Source of the DNA: Nissolia schottii
Lineage: Eukaryota; Streptophyta; Magnoliopsida; Fabales; Fabaceae
Assembly (NCBI GenBank): GCA_003254905.1
Contig: QANU01075037.1
Location: forward strand, 236,342-300,341
Length of the DNA stretch: 64,000 nucleotides
Reading direction: 5' to 3'
The notes below the pieces were generated by a model. It was not told where the DNA came from and ran no database searches. It saw only the letters and a program-made list of their open reading frames with translations. Shown piece after piece: positions 36,822 through 48,213 of this stretch. How positions within the stretch are numbered: the first letter of the stretch is position 1; each line of letters starts with the position of its first letter. The position numbers and the translations under genes were made by a program.

Positions 36822-38060
36822 TATCCTTAGGACACTCGTTAAGAATTCAATAAAAAATATTTTATTAGAATGATAAAATTTGTAATATTTCAATACTGAC
36901 TATAACAAAAATTTAAACTTTCATTGTTAAAGAGCACTTGCTGGGTAAGAGTTTAAACTTAACAAGAGTATACTTATTTTAAAAATAAAAATATATTTAT
37001 AATAAATTAATATAATATAATATGATAAATCTTATGTAAAATAATATAGATCAAACTTTCACTTTCGACATCATAATACAACAAACATAAGTCATAAAAT
37101 ATGCATGAGAAACAAAAAGAAATTACATAAAAAGTAACAATAAATTAAATTTTATTGGTATTAAAAGTCAAAATAATATAAGTTAAGATATTAAGATCTT
37201 TCCATTTTAATTTGAAGCCATAATTAAGAAAATATTATGTGAAATACAATGTTTTATAAAGCTTAAGAGACTAAACTTTGACTAAAATAGTGCTAAACTT
37301 TGACTAAAATAGTTAACTCATAAGTTTATCCTAAATGTATTTGTTAAAAATACATAAAATTATTCAATTTCATCTATCCAAAAGCTTTAACTTTTAAAAG
37401 AGATGGTTCTTGATATGAAATTAAAGTTATTATGACCATGAGATTTAGAATTCATTAATTTTTGTCGACCCGCATTTCTTAAGTTTTCAGTAGAGATAGT
37501 GCTTGACATAATATTAGAACTATTATAATAAAAAAGTTTATAGTTTGATTTTTATGATTGTCATTTGAACATTTGGGAGATCTTGTTCTTGATAATATTC
37601 AAGTTTATGCAATTTTTTTTTAATTTACTTAAATTACTCAAATTCAAATTTTAAACGAGTTAACTCTAGTTGAGTCGGTGACACAAGCATTATTTAGATT
37701 TTCTCATAGTATAGAGCTGTACTAGTACCAACCACTTGGGTTTGAGTTGTGAACGACAACTACTACATTGGAGTATTACTAACTAGGAGGCTTTGTTGAC
37801 CATGGACCATTGAAAATCCATTTGCACTTATCTCAAAGCCACTCGTGCAGTAAACAACGATAAATTATATGTAGCGAGAAAACAAAGAAAGTATGTGTAG
37901 CGAGAAAACTAGAATCCAGTTGCTGCAAAAAAGGTGAGAGGATGGAAAATGTTTATTTTGGCCCCAAAGTTCCTGTTCTCAATAATAGTGTAGAGAGTTG
38001 AGGGGTTTTAACTTATGCGTGGGTTTAGGGTTAGGGATATCCCAAAATATGGGTCAGAAC
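36822..38060. other. intergenic, no gene seen
   Basis: AT-rich non-coding DNA; no supported gene. Confidence 0.4.
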
Positions 38061-38084
38061 ACAAATTTATAATTGTATGGGCCT

Positions 38085-38395
38085 GGGTGTTGAAATTGTC
38101 ACTCCTTATGGAGATTTCAGACCCTTTAAAAAAAAATTTCAGAGGTCTGCAATCGCCATAGGGGTGACGATTTCAAACCTTTTTTTTTAAAAAATAAAAT
38201 AAAATTCAAACGTCTGAAATCGCTATAGGGGGTGGGGATTTCAAACATTTTTTAAAAAAATTAAAAAAATTCAGAGGTCTGAAATCGTCGTAGGGATGAC
38301 AATTTCAGATCCTAAAATCGCCACACACTATGGCGATTCCAGACATTTAAAAAAAATAAAATAAATTTTAGGGTGTGACGATTTCAGACCCCAAA
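38085..38395. repeat. About 66-bp tandem repeat with palindromic core
   Basis: Units with 'GTCTGAAATCG' and 'GGGTGACGATTTCAGACC' recur: 'TCTGCAATCG' or 'TCTGAAATCG' at 38146, 38213 and 38278, with partial units on both sides. Each unit can fold on itself because the 'TCTGAAATCG' and 'CGATTTCAGA' halves are complementary. A-rich linkers vary in length. Confidence 0.8.
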
Positions 38396-39199
38396 CCTAT
38401 ACATTCATAAATATTTTTGATAGAGCATACTATGAGATTAACTTTTGTATGAGGCCATTTATATGTAAAATATCCCAGAGTTGAAGAGGGAATTAATGCA
38501 TTGATACACCTGGATGTTTTCATTTGCTAATACCCAAGCCATTATGCGTTTCACATCTATTCAGAAACATTTAATCGAGGCATATGTATAAAGAAATGGG
38601 TAATAACCTGTGCACTGAGTTATGCGGTGTTAAAGAAATGATTAAAAAGTGTAAAAGTAAATAAAAATTAATAATATTTTACACAATTGTCCTTAGTAAA
38701 AAGTGGAGATAATGTGGGTGATTAAAATTATTATTAGTATATAAATATGATAAAGAGTGTTTATTTAATAGGAGTATATTAACGAAAAAAATAATTGCTG
38801 TCTAAATTTAGAAAGTGTATAAATATTTGTGAAAATACTAAAATAGAAAGATAGACAAGTAAAAAAAATGGAGGGAGTATATATTTCTTCGATTTATAAT
38901 ATTTATCTGTCACTCTAGTCAAATATACAAATATTAAGGAACTTGAAGTTTAAGAGGTGTTTGGTATGAGGTAATGTGGATAGATTATTGATAATCTTAC
39001 AATAAAATTACCTAGCAATCCACATTGACCTGTCTGATTATGCAACATTGTTAGTAATGTGGATTATCCAGGTAATCCACATTACCTCCAACATAATAAT
39101 GTAGATTACTCCCATTAGAGGTGTTTACTTAGATTACCACCTATCAGGTAATCCTTCAACTTTTATTTTCATAAAATATCCCTAACATAAACACCTCTC

Positions 39200-39685
39200 C
39201 GTGAGCCACCACCACCACCTACCACTCCCATCACCACCAACACATACCACCCATCACCACCACGTCGCCACCACCATCATCACCGCCACAAACGCCATCA
39301 TTTCAACTATCGCCTCCACATACCACCACCATTGTCATTGCCACCACTGTCACCATTTTCGTCGCCACAACCATCACCATTACCCATCACCACCCCCAAC
39401 TACCACTCCCACCACCATTGCCTTTGCCTCCAACATATACCACCCACCACCATCGTGTCACCATCATCACAATCACTATCATCACCGTCACTACTACCAT
39501 CATCACAATCACTATCATCACCGTCATTACCACTGTCATCGTTGTTGTCGCCGCCATCGTCACCATTGTCATTGCCACAACCACAACCACCACCACTACC
39601 ACTACCCACCACCTCTATCGCCATCACCACCACCACCACCACCATCACCATTGTCGTCGCCACAACCACTGCCCCTGGAAAATTA
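39200..39685. repeat. (CAC/CAT)n-rich tract
   Basis: About 480 bp of imperfect CAC, CAT and CCG trinucleotides, with a local repeat unit 'CATCATCACAATCACTATCA' (near 39460-39530). All forward frames are open because the tract lacks TAA, TAG and TGA words, giving His-, Ser/Pro- or Thr-rich frames that I do not consider genes. It lies in the 5' part of the hAT element. Confidence 0.85.
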
Positions 39686-39779
39686 GAGATGCTTGTAAGT
39701 ATGTAAGATCATCGTCATCTAGGTTGACATGTTTTCAGAAGTGATGATGATGATGTCAATATTAATAGTAATCATAAGC

Positions 39780-40775
39780 TAATTCTAGATGTGCCAACTA
39801 GATGGAATTTGACTTATACGATGTTGAAAGTGGCTCAAAAGTTTCAAGAGGTTTTTAGCATCTTGAACATGTGGATAATTTTTTTTGTGAGTGCTCTTGT
39901 TGGTGAGAGAGGACCTCTTAATTATGATAATTGGAAGCTTGTGGACATCTTTATTCAGTTTTTGCATATCTTTTATGATGTTACACTATCATTTTCTACT
40001 TCATTGCATATTAGTTCAAGTCAATTATTCCATAAACTATGCGAAATTCAAAACACTTTGGTGTAATGGTCTAAAAGTGGGGATACAATCTTGCAAGTGA
40101 TGGCTGGTAATATGCAATCAAAGTTTGATAAGTATTGGGATGCTAATGAGAGTTTGAATTTAATGTTGCTAGTGGTTTTATTTCTTTATCCATGATACAA
40201 GTTAGATTATGTTGAATTTTGCTTGGCTGATACGTATGATTCTAGTAATAAAAATGTCAGTCCAAGGAGGTAGTGGGAAAATTGAAAGACTTGATCTACA
40301 AGTTGTATGCTCAGTATGAGAAAATGAGTCCAATCCTTACTGATGTGCGTAGTTTTGTTGCATCTTTTGATGTTGGATCAAGGTCTAAGATGGAAATATT
40401 GATGTTGATAGTACTAAAATGACCAAGGCTATCCTACTTAAAGATAATTTTAGATTTAGAGCAAAACAAAGGCAAGGTGAGATAAAAAAGAATGAGTTGG
40501 AGAGGTACTTCGAAGATGAAGTTGTCATCGTCGACGATGGTGAAGAATTTAATATTTTGAAATGGTGTAAAGGAAAGACAACCATGTATAATATTTTATC
40601 TCGTTTAGCTAGAGATGTATTGGCTATTCCGGTGTCTATTGTATCCTCAGAGTTTGCTTTTAGCACTAGAGTTCATGTTCTTGATCCTTACCATAGTGCG
40701 TTAGCTCCCACCATAGTAGAGGGCTCGATTTGCACACAAAATTGGCTTAGTCGTCAATCTACAAAGATGGGTTGA
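39780..40775 (+). pseudogene. hAT-family transposase, broken
   Basis: The first open segment has PTRWNLTYTMLKVAQKF and, later, NYDNWKLVDIFIQFLHIFYD, the 'D-PTRWNSTY-ML' and 'W-----FL--FY--T' blocks of plant RICESLEEPER-type hAT transposases. After several stops and frame changes (40060-40400) the C-terminal dimerisation region is readable: NELERYFEDE, FNILKWCKGK and SRLARDVLAIPVSIVSSEFA, then VLDPYHSALAPTIVEGSICT. The N-terminal BED zinc finger and the first catalytic Asp region are not found. It is dead as read. Confidence 0.85.
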
Positions 40776-41372
40776 CAAGAAGATGAAAAAGGTATACGGT
40801 AATTGTTTCTGAATCTTTAAACTTTGGTGTTTTTTTTTTTGTATATTGAATGCTAAAAATTTGCATCCTTGTATTGTTGCAGAAGTTTTAAAACTTGAAG
40901 AGATTGAGATTGATAGAATTTTATTAGCTCATCCATGAGATACATTTATTTATGTTTACCATTCTTAAATTTGTATTTTTAAATTTAATATTTTATCTAA
41001 ACACATTCTAACAATTATTTATGCAAGTGCAGTGGGTCTACAAGCTTAGCCACAAAAGAAAATGTTGGCAGAGAGCTACTGAATTATGGATTTGTGCTTT
41101 TGTTATGGATTTATTGAGTTAGTTGGGTTATATTGTCTTTTGTTATGTAATTGTGCTTAAATTGGTTGGATAATGTTGTTTTTAAATTTGTTATGTTGGT
41201 TTAATGCCTTATGTTGTGGACTTATTTGAGGGAGGACCTCCTTATGTTGGCATAATGCCTTATGGATTATTTGTTATTTTTATACTTGAAATTGGTCAAG
41301 AAAAACACAAGAAAAGTATTACATTGGTATTACTTTTGTATAACTTTTGATTTTGATTACTAAACACAATTT

Positions 41373-41769
41373 TTTAACATAAAAAGCAAGTTTTTTAATT
41401 TAAAAGGAGGTGCTTTTTTTTTATATGAGCTTTCCATACACGATTACACATGATATGTTTTGTCATTAGATTTATTTTCTTTTTAGCGTAAACCCATTTT
41501 ATGCATTAAAAGATAATATATTTTTTTAATTAAAAAACAAATTTTTATTAAAAAAAAGCTAAATAAAAAATAAATTTTATTTTAAAAAAAACATGTTGGG
41601 TCAACTGCAACCCGCCTAATTCGACCCGTCTCAGGCGGGTCGCGAGTTTGGTGAGTACCCAACCCAAAAACACGAAAAATGATCCGACTCGACCCACTCA
41701 CATTTAGGCTGGTCAGGTCTCCTACATGGTCAGGTCAGACCTGATCCGACCCATATTAAGCCCTTGGTA
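41373..41769. other. Spacer with GACCC-rich block
   Basis: The stretch 41590-41765 holds 'CGACCCGTCTCAGGCGGGTCG', an inverted pair of GACCCG words, and several 'CCGACTCGACCC' words, a composition typical of terminal parts of plant DNA transposons. I cannot assign it to an element. Confidence 0.35.
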
Positions 41770-42102
41770 AATACTCTCTTCTACTAAATTTAATCTATTT
41801 TTGACAAATTTTAGAACTAAATTCACCAAATTTTGTAATCATTTAATGTTTTATATGATCTTGATGAGTTGTTCATTAGTTTAATCATTGAAAAAGTTAA
41901 CTTATAAGAGGTTTAGAGATTTGCGAACCATTTAAGTTTACATACAACTTTACACAAATATTATATTAAAAAATATTAATTATCACATTAGATTATATGA
42001 CGCATTAATATATTATATTAGATCATATATATAATAATGGAAAGTTTTAATAAATTTAGTTATAAAATTGATGAGAAATAGATAAATTTGGTAAGAGAGT
42101 AT
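41770..42102. mobile_element. TIR MITE (ATACTCTCTT...CTAAATT family), complete
   Basis: The left 'ATACTCTCTTCTACTAAATT' and the complement of the right 'ATACTCTCTTACCAAATTTA' are inverted and continue inward ('TCTATTT', 'AACTAAATT'). The interior has 'AAGAGGTTTAGAGATTTG'. Relatives lie at 25961, about 47945 and 48214. Confidence 0.7.
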
Positions 42103-42292
42103 GTATCCACCTTTTCATATTGGCGTCTTTTATAGAGGGACTTTCCATTGGACAATACAAAACCATACAAAACTCGGGAGTGTATTGCCTTTATCGTCAT
42201 CAAATATTTCCTTTATCTTATGAAACTATCTTTATCCTGTATAAAAACAAATTAAGTGATGTCAATTCGTAATAATTAAAAGAAACAAAAAT

Positions 42293-42883
42293 GTTTAATT
42301 AAATTTTTAGTCCCTATAATATTAAAAAGTGTGTTTGGTCTCTTTGTAAAATTTTTAATCCCTATAAATTTTTTTGTTCGTTTTTAGTCCCTGCCGTTAA
42401 CTTCGCCACGTGACGTGCCGCATGGCATAACCCAAAATTTCGAGGGTTAAATAAGTTTTTAGTTCCTGCAATATAAAAAAATTTATGTTTGGTCCCTTTA
42501 AAATTTTTCGTTTCGTAAAAAAAATTTGTTTGTTTTTAATCCCTATAAAATTTGTTTGTTCATTTTTAATCTCTACTGTCAGTTTGGGTTGGACGTCACT
42601 AACGTGACTATTAACTTCGCCACGTGGCATGCCACTACATTCCGAAGCCACCCACCTCAAAGACTCCCTCTCCCGCACCCAAACTGCATCCGTCACAACA
42701 TGCCATGTGGCACGCCACGTGACATGCCACATAGCGAAGTTAATGGTCAGGTCAACGTCGTATAACCCAAACTAACGGTAGGGACTTAAAATGAATAAAT
42801 TTTTTTTACAGGGACTAAAAATTTTATGGAGGGACCAAACATAAACTTTTTAAAATTACAGGGACTAAAAACTAAATTAAACC
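42293..42883. mobile_element. Mutator-type MITE with 9-bp TSD and repeated left terminus
   Basis: Exact 9-mers AACAAAAAT flank the element (42284-42292 and 42884-42892). The ends are inverted: the left is 'GTTTAATTAAATTTTTAGTC' and the complement of the right is 'GGTTTAATTTAGTTTTTAGT', both followed by 'CCCT' and 'GTTTGGTC'. The right arm pairs for nearly 190 bp with a second left-end-like sequence that starts at 42443 ('GGGTTAAATAAGTTTTTAG'), so the element has two left termini in tandem, 150 bp apart. The interior repeats 'CCACGTGGCATGCC' type words. No transposase. Confidence 0.85.
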
Positions 42884-42892
42884 AACAAAAAT

Positions 42893-43715
42893 CACATTTC
42901 TCATTGATAGCACTCCATAATTAATTTAAACCTATTGAATTTGACTACTATCACATTGAGGACAGATTGAAACAGTGAATACACAAATATGGAGTAACAA
43001 ATAATTAATTTTCATTTGTTATCAATGATACTTCTTTTATCATGAGAATCGAATCAACCGTGTCGTGAGAACCATAATCTTTAAACTCTTTTAAATCTTA
43101 AACCCTAAACAATAAAAACATTAGGAGAGTTGATGATCAGGGTTTTTGGTGTCATGAGTAAGTTTGATCATTAGGAGTGTAGCAGAAATAAAGTGAAATA
43201 AAGTGAATTAGGCACAAATTGGAAAGAAAAGAAAAGAAAAGAAAGACGACATCATCTATGTATGTTTTATGTTTACAGCACACATTCACATGCAAATGAT
43301 ATATATTAGAGAGACACGTATGGATAAATGGATATACATGCACATCAGTGTCAAAAAGAGCATTTAAAAACCTTCTAAGGAAAGCCCATAAACTACTCCC
43401 CATGTTCCCAACAGTTGCCATCATCATCATGAAAGGAGACAAAGTCCCATTTTGAGCTAAAACTGTGGGTTCTGTGTGCATCATGCTATATTCCCGCTGC
43501 TATACCTTCAAGTTTTCTCTCAGTTACTCAAGAATTGCAGGTGCATGGCCACCACCACAACCACCAGTCTATGACGTGAATATCGAAGACAGTAAACTTT
43601 CCAATTGGTCTTTCTTTGAATTATATGATTCGGTAAAATTAGTCCCTCTAAAAATGGAACAATTAAGTAGATCTCTTCCAAATTCAAATTTAGGACATAT
43701 ATATTAGTCTATCTA
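42893..43715. other. no supported gene
   Basis: There is a minus-strand frame at 43484-43152 and a plus-strand frame at 43465-43707, neither with a recognisable domain. They overlap in opposite senses, so at most one could be real. AAAGA repeats lie at 43222-43245. Confidence 0.4.
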
Positions 43716-43719
43716 TTAG

Positions 43720-44370
43720 TTTGTGTTTGGTTTATGTCACGGGAGATACTGAGACAATAGAGACACTGAGATGATAAATACATGTATCTTGTGACCTTCC
43801 TTTTTTGGAGGTACAAAAATTAGTGTAAAATTTATATTAGAGACATGTCTCCAATATCCATCTTTCTTAGATATACAAAAATTAGTTTAAAAATTATCCC
43901 AAGACATGAACAATTTTGAGTTTCTTATGTTCATCCCATTTTCTAAAAATGTTTTTGTCCCTAGTATCTCAATCTTTTAGGCTCCGTTTGGTTGCTGATA
44001 CAAGACACAAATACAAAGACATAAATACACAGACATGGAGACAAAGACATAAAGTAAGTCTTGTATTTTGTGTGGTGATTACAAGACGCAATTTATTGGT
44101 GGTGGGGGTGGTGGTGAGTGATTAGACTTGTTGCCTTCATATGTTGAGGGTAAAATTAGAAGAAAAAAGATTCATTAAAGTCTGTCTCCTGTTTTTATGT
44201 CTCAGCAAAACAGAGATATATAAAATACACTAATTTTTTGTCCTGAAACACAAGTTTTTGTACTTATCTTTATAACCAAACAGAATTGTGTCCTTGTATC
44301 TCTGCATTTATGTCTTATATCAGCAACCAAACACAATCTTATGTCCCAAGACAGGGATATTGCATTGATG
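43720..44370. mobile_element. Two nested MITE-like elements with GTTTGGTT ends
   Basis: The inner element (about 43980-44340) has 'CCGTTTGGTTGCTGATACAA' on the left, and the complement of the right end reads 'GTGTTTGGTTGCTGATATAA', with 'AAGACATAAAT' in both arms. It seems to split an outer one that starts 'GTGTTTGGTTTATGTCACGG' (43727) and may end after 'TGTCCCAAGACAGGGAT' (44342-44358). hAT-like ends are suspected; TSDs are not clear. Confidence 0.55.
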
Positions 44371-44939
44371 AATAGTTTATTTCTAGCGTAAAATAAAATA
44401 AAAAATAAGATAAATTAGTCTTTGAAGACTTACAATATAAACTTTTAAATTGATCCCTCGCAAAATGAAAACTCTTCATCAAGGTTGACCAATTTAAATT
44501 ATCCATTGACAAGGGAGTAAGCGTGTCTTACATTTTTAATTGTGAGGAACAGGGCGTGTTATGAGTTTTTTTTTATTTCTTTTTCTAGAAAAAGGGGGGA
44601 ATTAATCAATTAAGATATTTAGGTCCTCTGAACCAAAAATGTTGTCTCTACCACATCCACTGGGTTTACAGTTGAAAGCGATGGATCATTGTAGGGGGCA
44701 GCAAACACTGCACAAAACTCCCTTGCATCGTAAAACCGGCCAAAGAGTGTGTGGGGTTACCATATTATTACCATAACAATTTGAATATAAAAGTGGGTGC
44801 TAGTGACGTTGACACATGAGGAAGCCTTGCATGGGGATATCAGCAGAACCATGATTATGGATCACTGGTCACACATACTCAATGTAACGTCATAATTGAT
44901 CTCCTGCATCAGTGTGGAAATTTGCCAAGCTTTTTTTTT
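44371..44939. other. intergenic, no gene seen
   Basis: Non-coding DNA up to the assembly gap. It ends in a run of nine T. Confidence 0.4.
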
Positions 44940-45599
44940 NNNNNNNNNNNNNNNNNNNNNNNNNNNNNNNNNNNNNNNNNNNNNNNNNNNNNNNNNNNNN
45001 NNNNNNNNNNNNNNNNNNNNNNNNNNNNNNNNNNNNNNNNNNNNNNNNNNNNNNNNNNNNNNNNNNNNNNNNNNNNNNNNNNNNNNNNNNNNNNNNNNNN
45101 NNNNNNNNNNNNNNNNNNNNNNNNNNNNNNNNNNNNNNNNNNNNNNNNNNNNNNNNNNNNNNNNNNNNNNNNNNNNNNNNNNNNNNNNNNNNNNNNNNNN
45201 NNNNNNNNNNNNNNNNNNNNNNNNNNNNNNNNNNNNNNNNNNNNNNNNNNNNNNNNNNNNNNNNNNNNNNNNNNNNNNNNNNNNNNNNNNNNNNNNNNNN
45301 NNNNNNNNNNNNNNNNNNNNNNNNNNNNNNNNNNNNNNNNNNNNNNNNNNNNNNNNNNNNNNNNNNNNNNNNNNNNNNNNNNNNNNNNNNNNNNNNNNNN
45401 NNNNNNNNNNNNNNNNNNNNNNNNNNNNNNNNNNNNNNNNNNNNNNNNNNNNNNNNNNNNNNNNNNNNNNNNNNNNNNNNNNNNNNNNNNNNNNNNNNNN
45501 NNNNNNNNNNNNNNNNNNNNNNNNNNNNNNNNNNNNNNNNNNNNNNNNNNNNNNNNNNNNNNNNNNNNNNNNNNNNNNNNNNNNNNNNNNNNNNNNNNN
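44940..45599. other. Assembly gap, 660 N
   Basis: A run of N directly after a poly-T stretch; apparent frames through it have no meaning. The true length of the missing sequence is unknown. Confidence 1.
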
Positions 45600-45772
45600 A
45601 AATTAAGAGACCAATTAGGGCAAGGGCGTGATGTCCAAATACCAAATAGAGTATTAGTCCAAAATTTTATTTATATTTTTATCTCATACCAAACACTTCT
45701 AATAAATAAAAAGAGATATAAAACCATTAAATTGTTTCCTCTCATCCGCATAAGCTTTTAAAAAAGATAATT

Positions 45773-45835
45773 TTTAACATAATATCAGAGTCATTATAAT
45801 CAAAAGGTCAAGGTTCAATTTTCACAACCCTCTAA
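45773..45835. repeat. Dispersed 'ATATCAGAGTC...GGTTCAATT' repeat
   Basis: A member of a small family built on 'GGTATCAGAGTC' plus 'TATAATCAAAAGGTCAAGGTTC' type sequence. Others lie at about 21985-22035, 47230-47275 (reverse) and 47317-47370. It contains words like the tRNA-Met primer complement and a pol III B box, so it may be tRNA-derived. Confidence 0.45.
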
Positions 45836-45904
45836 CGGTTTTATATATCTCTTTACATGTTTTCTCACGCAGTAGCTCTTTTAAAAGATTGTCTTCTCCT
45901 TGTA

Positions 45905-46530
45905 GGTATTTTTGGCTCATGTAAGAATTATTGATTTTATTTTATTATCTATTACTTGGTGGACAAGTTTATTTGCTTGGGGGCTTAGTTTACTTGGTAG
46001 GCAAGTCTAGCAACTTGGAGGATAATGATTGAGTGGCTATAAATAAGATCAAAGCTAAGGGTTAAGGACATACAAACAAGTAACATGGCGGTGTACTATG
46101 GTTATTAGCAAGTGAGAGAGAGCTTATTTCTATTTACAAAATGTTATTTGTATGGTGTAGATATCAAATCTCTTTTCTTACACACATATCATAGAACTTG
46201 CACTAACATCATGTGATGTGAATGCGTGTCTCGTGATATGTGTGAGAGATGAGACTTGGTGTTTAACCAAGGTTAGTGTACATACATGTAGGTATTTATG
46301 AGAGGGTGTACAAGAGATCCGGGTTGCGTTTGGGTTCAAACTTTTAATATTTTTGTACGCTTAAATTATTTTTCTCAAAACAAAATAGATTCCTCGTGGT
46401 GGATGTAAGTAATATTTTATCGAACCACGTTGATTTGTGTGTGCAGTCTCTTCAACTTTTTTTTTCTCGTTATTTGTGCTTTATATTTTTACAATAATTG
46501 CTCGTGATCGTTTGAGGCCAATTCACTGCA
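45905..46530 (+). mobile_element. Probable solo LTR or LTR fragment, copia-like
   Basis: A TATA box (TATAAATA, 46038-46045) is followed some 350 bases later by 'CCTCGTGGTGGATGTAAG' and 'CGAACCACGTTGATTTGTGT', a U5 signature seen in many plant copia LTRs. A start near 'TGTAGGTATTTTTGGC' (45902) is plausible. The 3' end and TSD are not resolved. Confidence 0.5.
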
Positions 46531-47119
46531 TATTTTTTCCAATATCCATTTTATCAGTTTTTGGGAGAAATGATTCTTGAGAAAAAGAAAAAAGCGTAAA
46601 TCCAAAATTTTCCAAAGAAACAGGTGTTTTATGCACTACGCAACTTGATGCCAATTAAGTACACCGGACTTAGACAAAGCCCATTCCCCTCACAATCAAA
46701 ATTGGTTAGCACAAGATTTCAGTTTGGGCCCCTCATCTATTCATGACCTGTCATTAATCAACCTAGATAAAGAAAACCATCAAATCCGGGGAATTTTATT
46801 CTGAAAAAACAGGTTGCTAACATAATCGATCGATTTCCTTAGTTATTCAGGCCAAGAGAGAGATTTCACGGATTGCACCTACTACAACTGTGTTGAACAA
46901 GGGAAGTGAAGTATGAGAAGTGGGAAAGATGAACAGAAGAAACTTTTTCTCCTAAGCACAGTACTATTAGATGTCTAATACATCAACACTAACTCTTTTG
47001 CATAAGAAGGGATTTGCTTTTAGAGCATCTAAGAATTTTTTTAGAACCGGCTCCGGACAGACGCGAGAATGGGAGTGCAAATATAAAGAAGCAAAGATTG
47101 TCAAAGTCATCTCTTCTTC
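46531..47119. other. intergenic, no gene seen
   Basis: No supported reading frame or named repeat. Confidence 0.4.
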
Positions 47120-47475
47120 CATGAGATTAAGCTAAAGATAATTGAATAATTTTATATATCTCTTAACATGTTTTTCATGTAAGAGGACATTAATTTTTTA
47201 GAAATAAGGATTGACAAATATCAAACTCTTAATCTTTTGATTATAGAGATTCTGATATCATAATAAGAATCATAATCCTCAAAATTTTAAGTTGATGGAT
47301 AAATAGTTCTTGACATGGTATCAGAGTCTTTATAAACAAGAGGCTTAGAGTTCAATCTTTAACGGCGCTGCAAGTCAAAAGAACTGATCTTCCATAAAAT
47401 ACATGTAAGATATAAAATCATTCAATTATTTATCTTTATCTATCAACTTAAATTTTTAAGAGAGAAGATTATTTA
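47120..47475. repeat. Inverted pair of the same dispersed repeat (foldback)
   Basis: The left arm (about 47120-47290, reverse sense: 'TCTTAATCTTTTGATTATAG', then 'ATTCTGATATCAT') faces the right arm (about 47310-47475: 'ATGGTATCAGAGTCTTTAT'). Outer parts such as 'ATTGAATAATTTTATATATC' also pair with 'ATATAAAATCATTCAAT'. Confidence 0.55.
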
Positions 47476-47689
47476 TGCTACATAACCCTTTTAGTCCTGA
47501 AATGGAGAAAAAACAGAAATTGCTTGTCAGAATATCTAATGATCTCGAAAAGAAAATTTTAATGTACTATTGCTCTCAAAGAATTTAGTACTTGATGGGT
47601 TGACTAACGTGAGAAAGGCTTTTCACGGAAGAATTTAAGACGTACAATCTTTTGATCCCAACTTTAGGTATATCGATCATAGCAAATAA

Positions 47690-48213
47690 ACTGATTCCAA
47701 TTTTTCTAAACAATATATTTGAACATAAGCAATAGACAAGTTTATGTGATGGAGACCATGTATTCAATGGTCAATACGCTTGATACAAATTAATTCATGC
47801 ATTTTTGGCCCAATAAGAAAGAGAATCAATTAATGTTTTACTTGAACTTTTTCCATAATGCATTAATCTAATTAATAGAATATTTCAGGGTTTGATTGAT
47901 TTTCCAACATAGAAATTAGATGATAGGTGGTTTCTCATATGTTATATGGAATAAATATCTCATTCTATTAAATTTATTTATTTATTATAATTTTTAGTAC
48001 TAAATTCTTTGAATTTTATTATTATCTTATTATCTAATATGACGTATTGATAGGTTATATGATTTAATACAATAAATTAATATTTTTAATATAATTTTTA
48101 TAAAGAGGTGGATAGTAAATTGATTTCAACTTTTCTTAACAATATATTTGAACATAAGCAATGGAGAAGTTTATATGATGGAGACCATATGTGGTTTCTC
48201 ACATGCTTCGTGG
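47690..48213. repeat. 440-bp direct duplication with MITE fragment between
   Basis: 'CAATATATTTGAACATAAGC' and the next 35 bases, ending 'GATGGAGACCAT', occur at 47711 and again about 440 bp later at 48141. Between them lies a left-end piece of the ATACTCTCTT MITE family (about 47945-48110). The second copy directly abuts the MITE at 48214. Confidence 0.7.

Larger units (their letters stand above)
38957..41372 (+). mobile_element. Degenerate hAT transposon (approximate limits)
   Basis: The left end 'GAGGTGTTTGGTATGAGGTA' is followed by subterminal 'GGATTATCCAGGTAATCC' type words. Then come a CAC-rich tract and a broken hAT transposase (39780-40775). 'TGATTACTAAACACAATT' near 41355-41372 is the best candidate for the inverted right end, but the match is short and I found no 8-bp TSD. 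Confidence 0.55.

Noticed and set aside
39201..39744. His-, Thr- or Pro-rich proteins from the CAC tract
   Set aside because: All three frames are open because the trinucleotide tract lacks stop words; composition only.
43152..43707. Small gene on either strand
   Set aside because: Overlapping opposite frames, no recognisable domain; I cannot choose or support either.
44890..45761. Long frames across the N run
   Set aside because: Made of unknown bases; no information.
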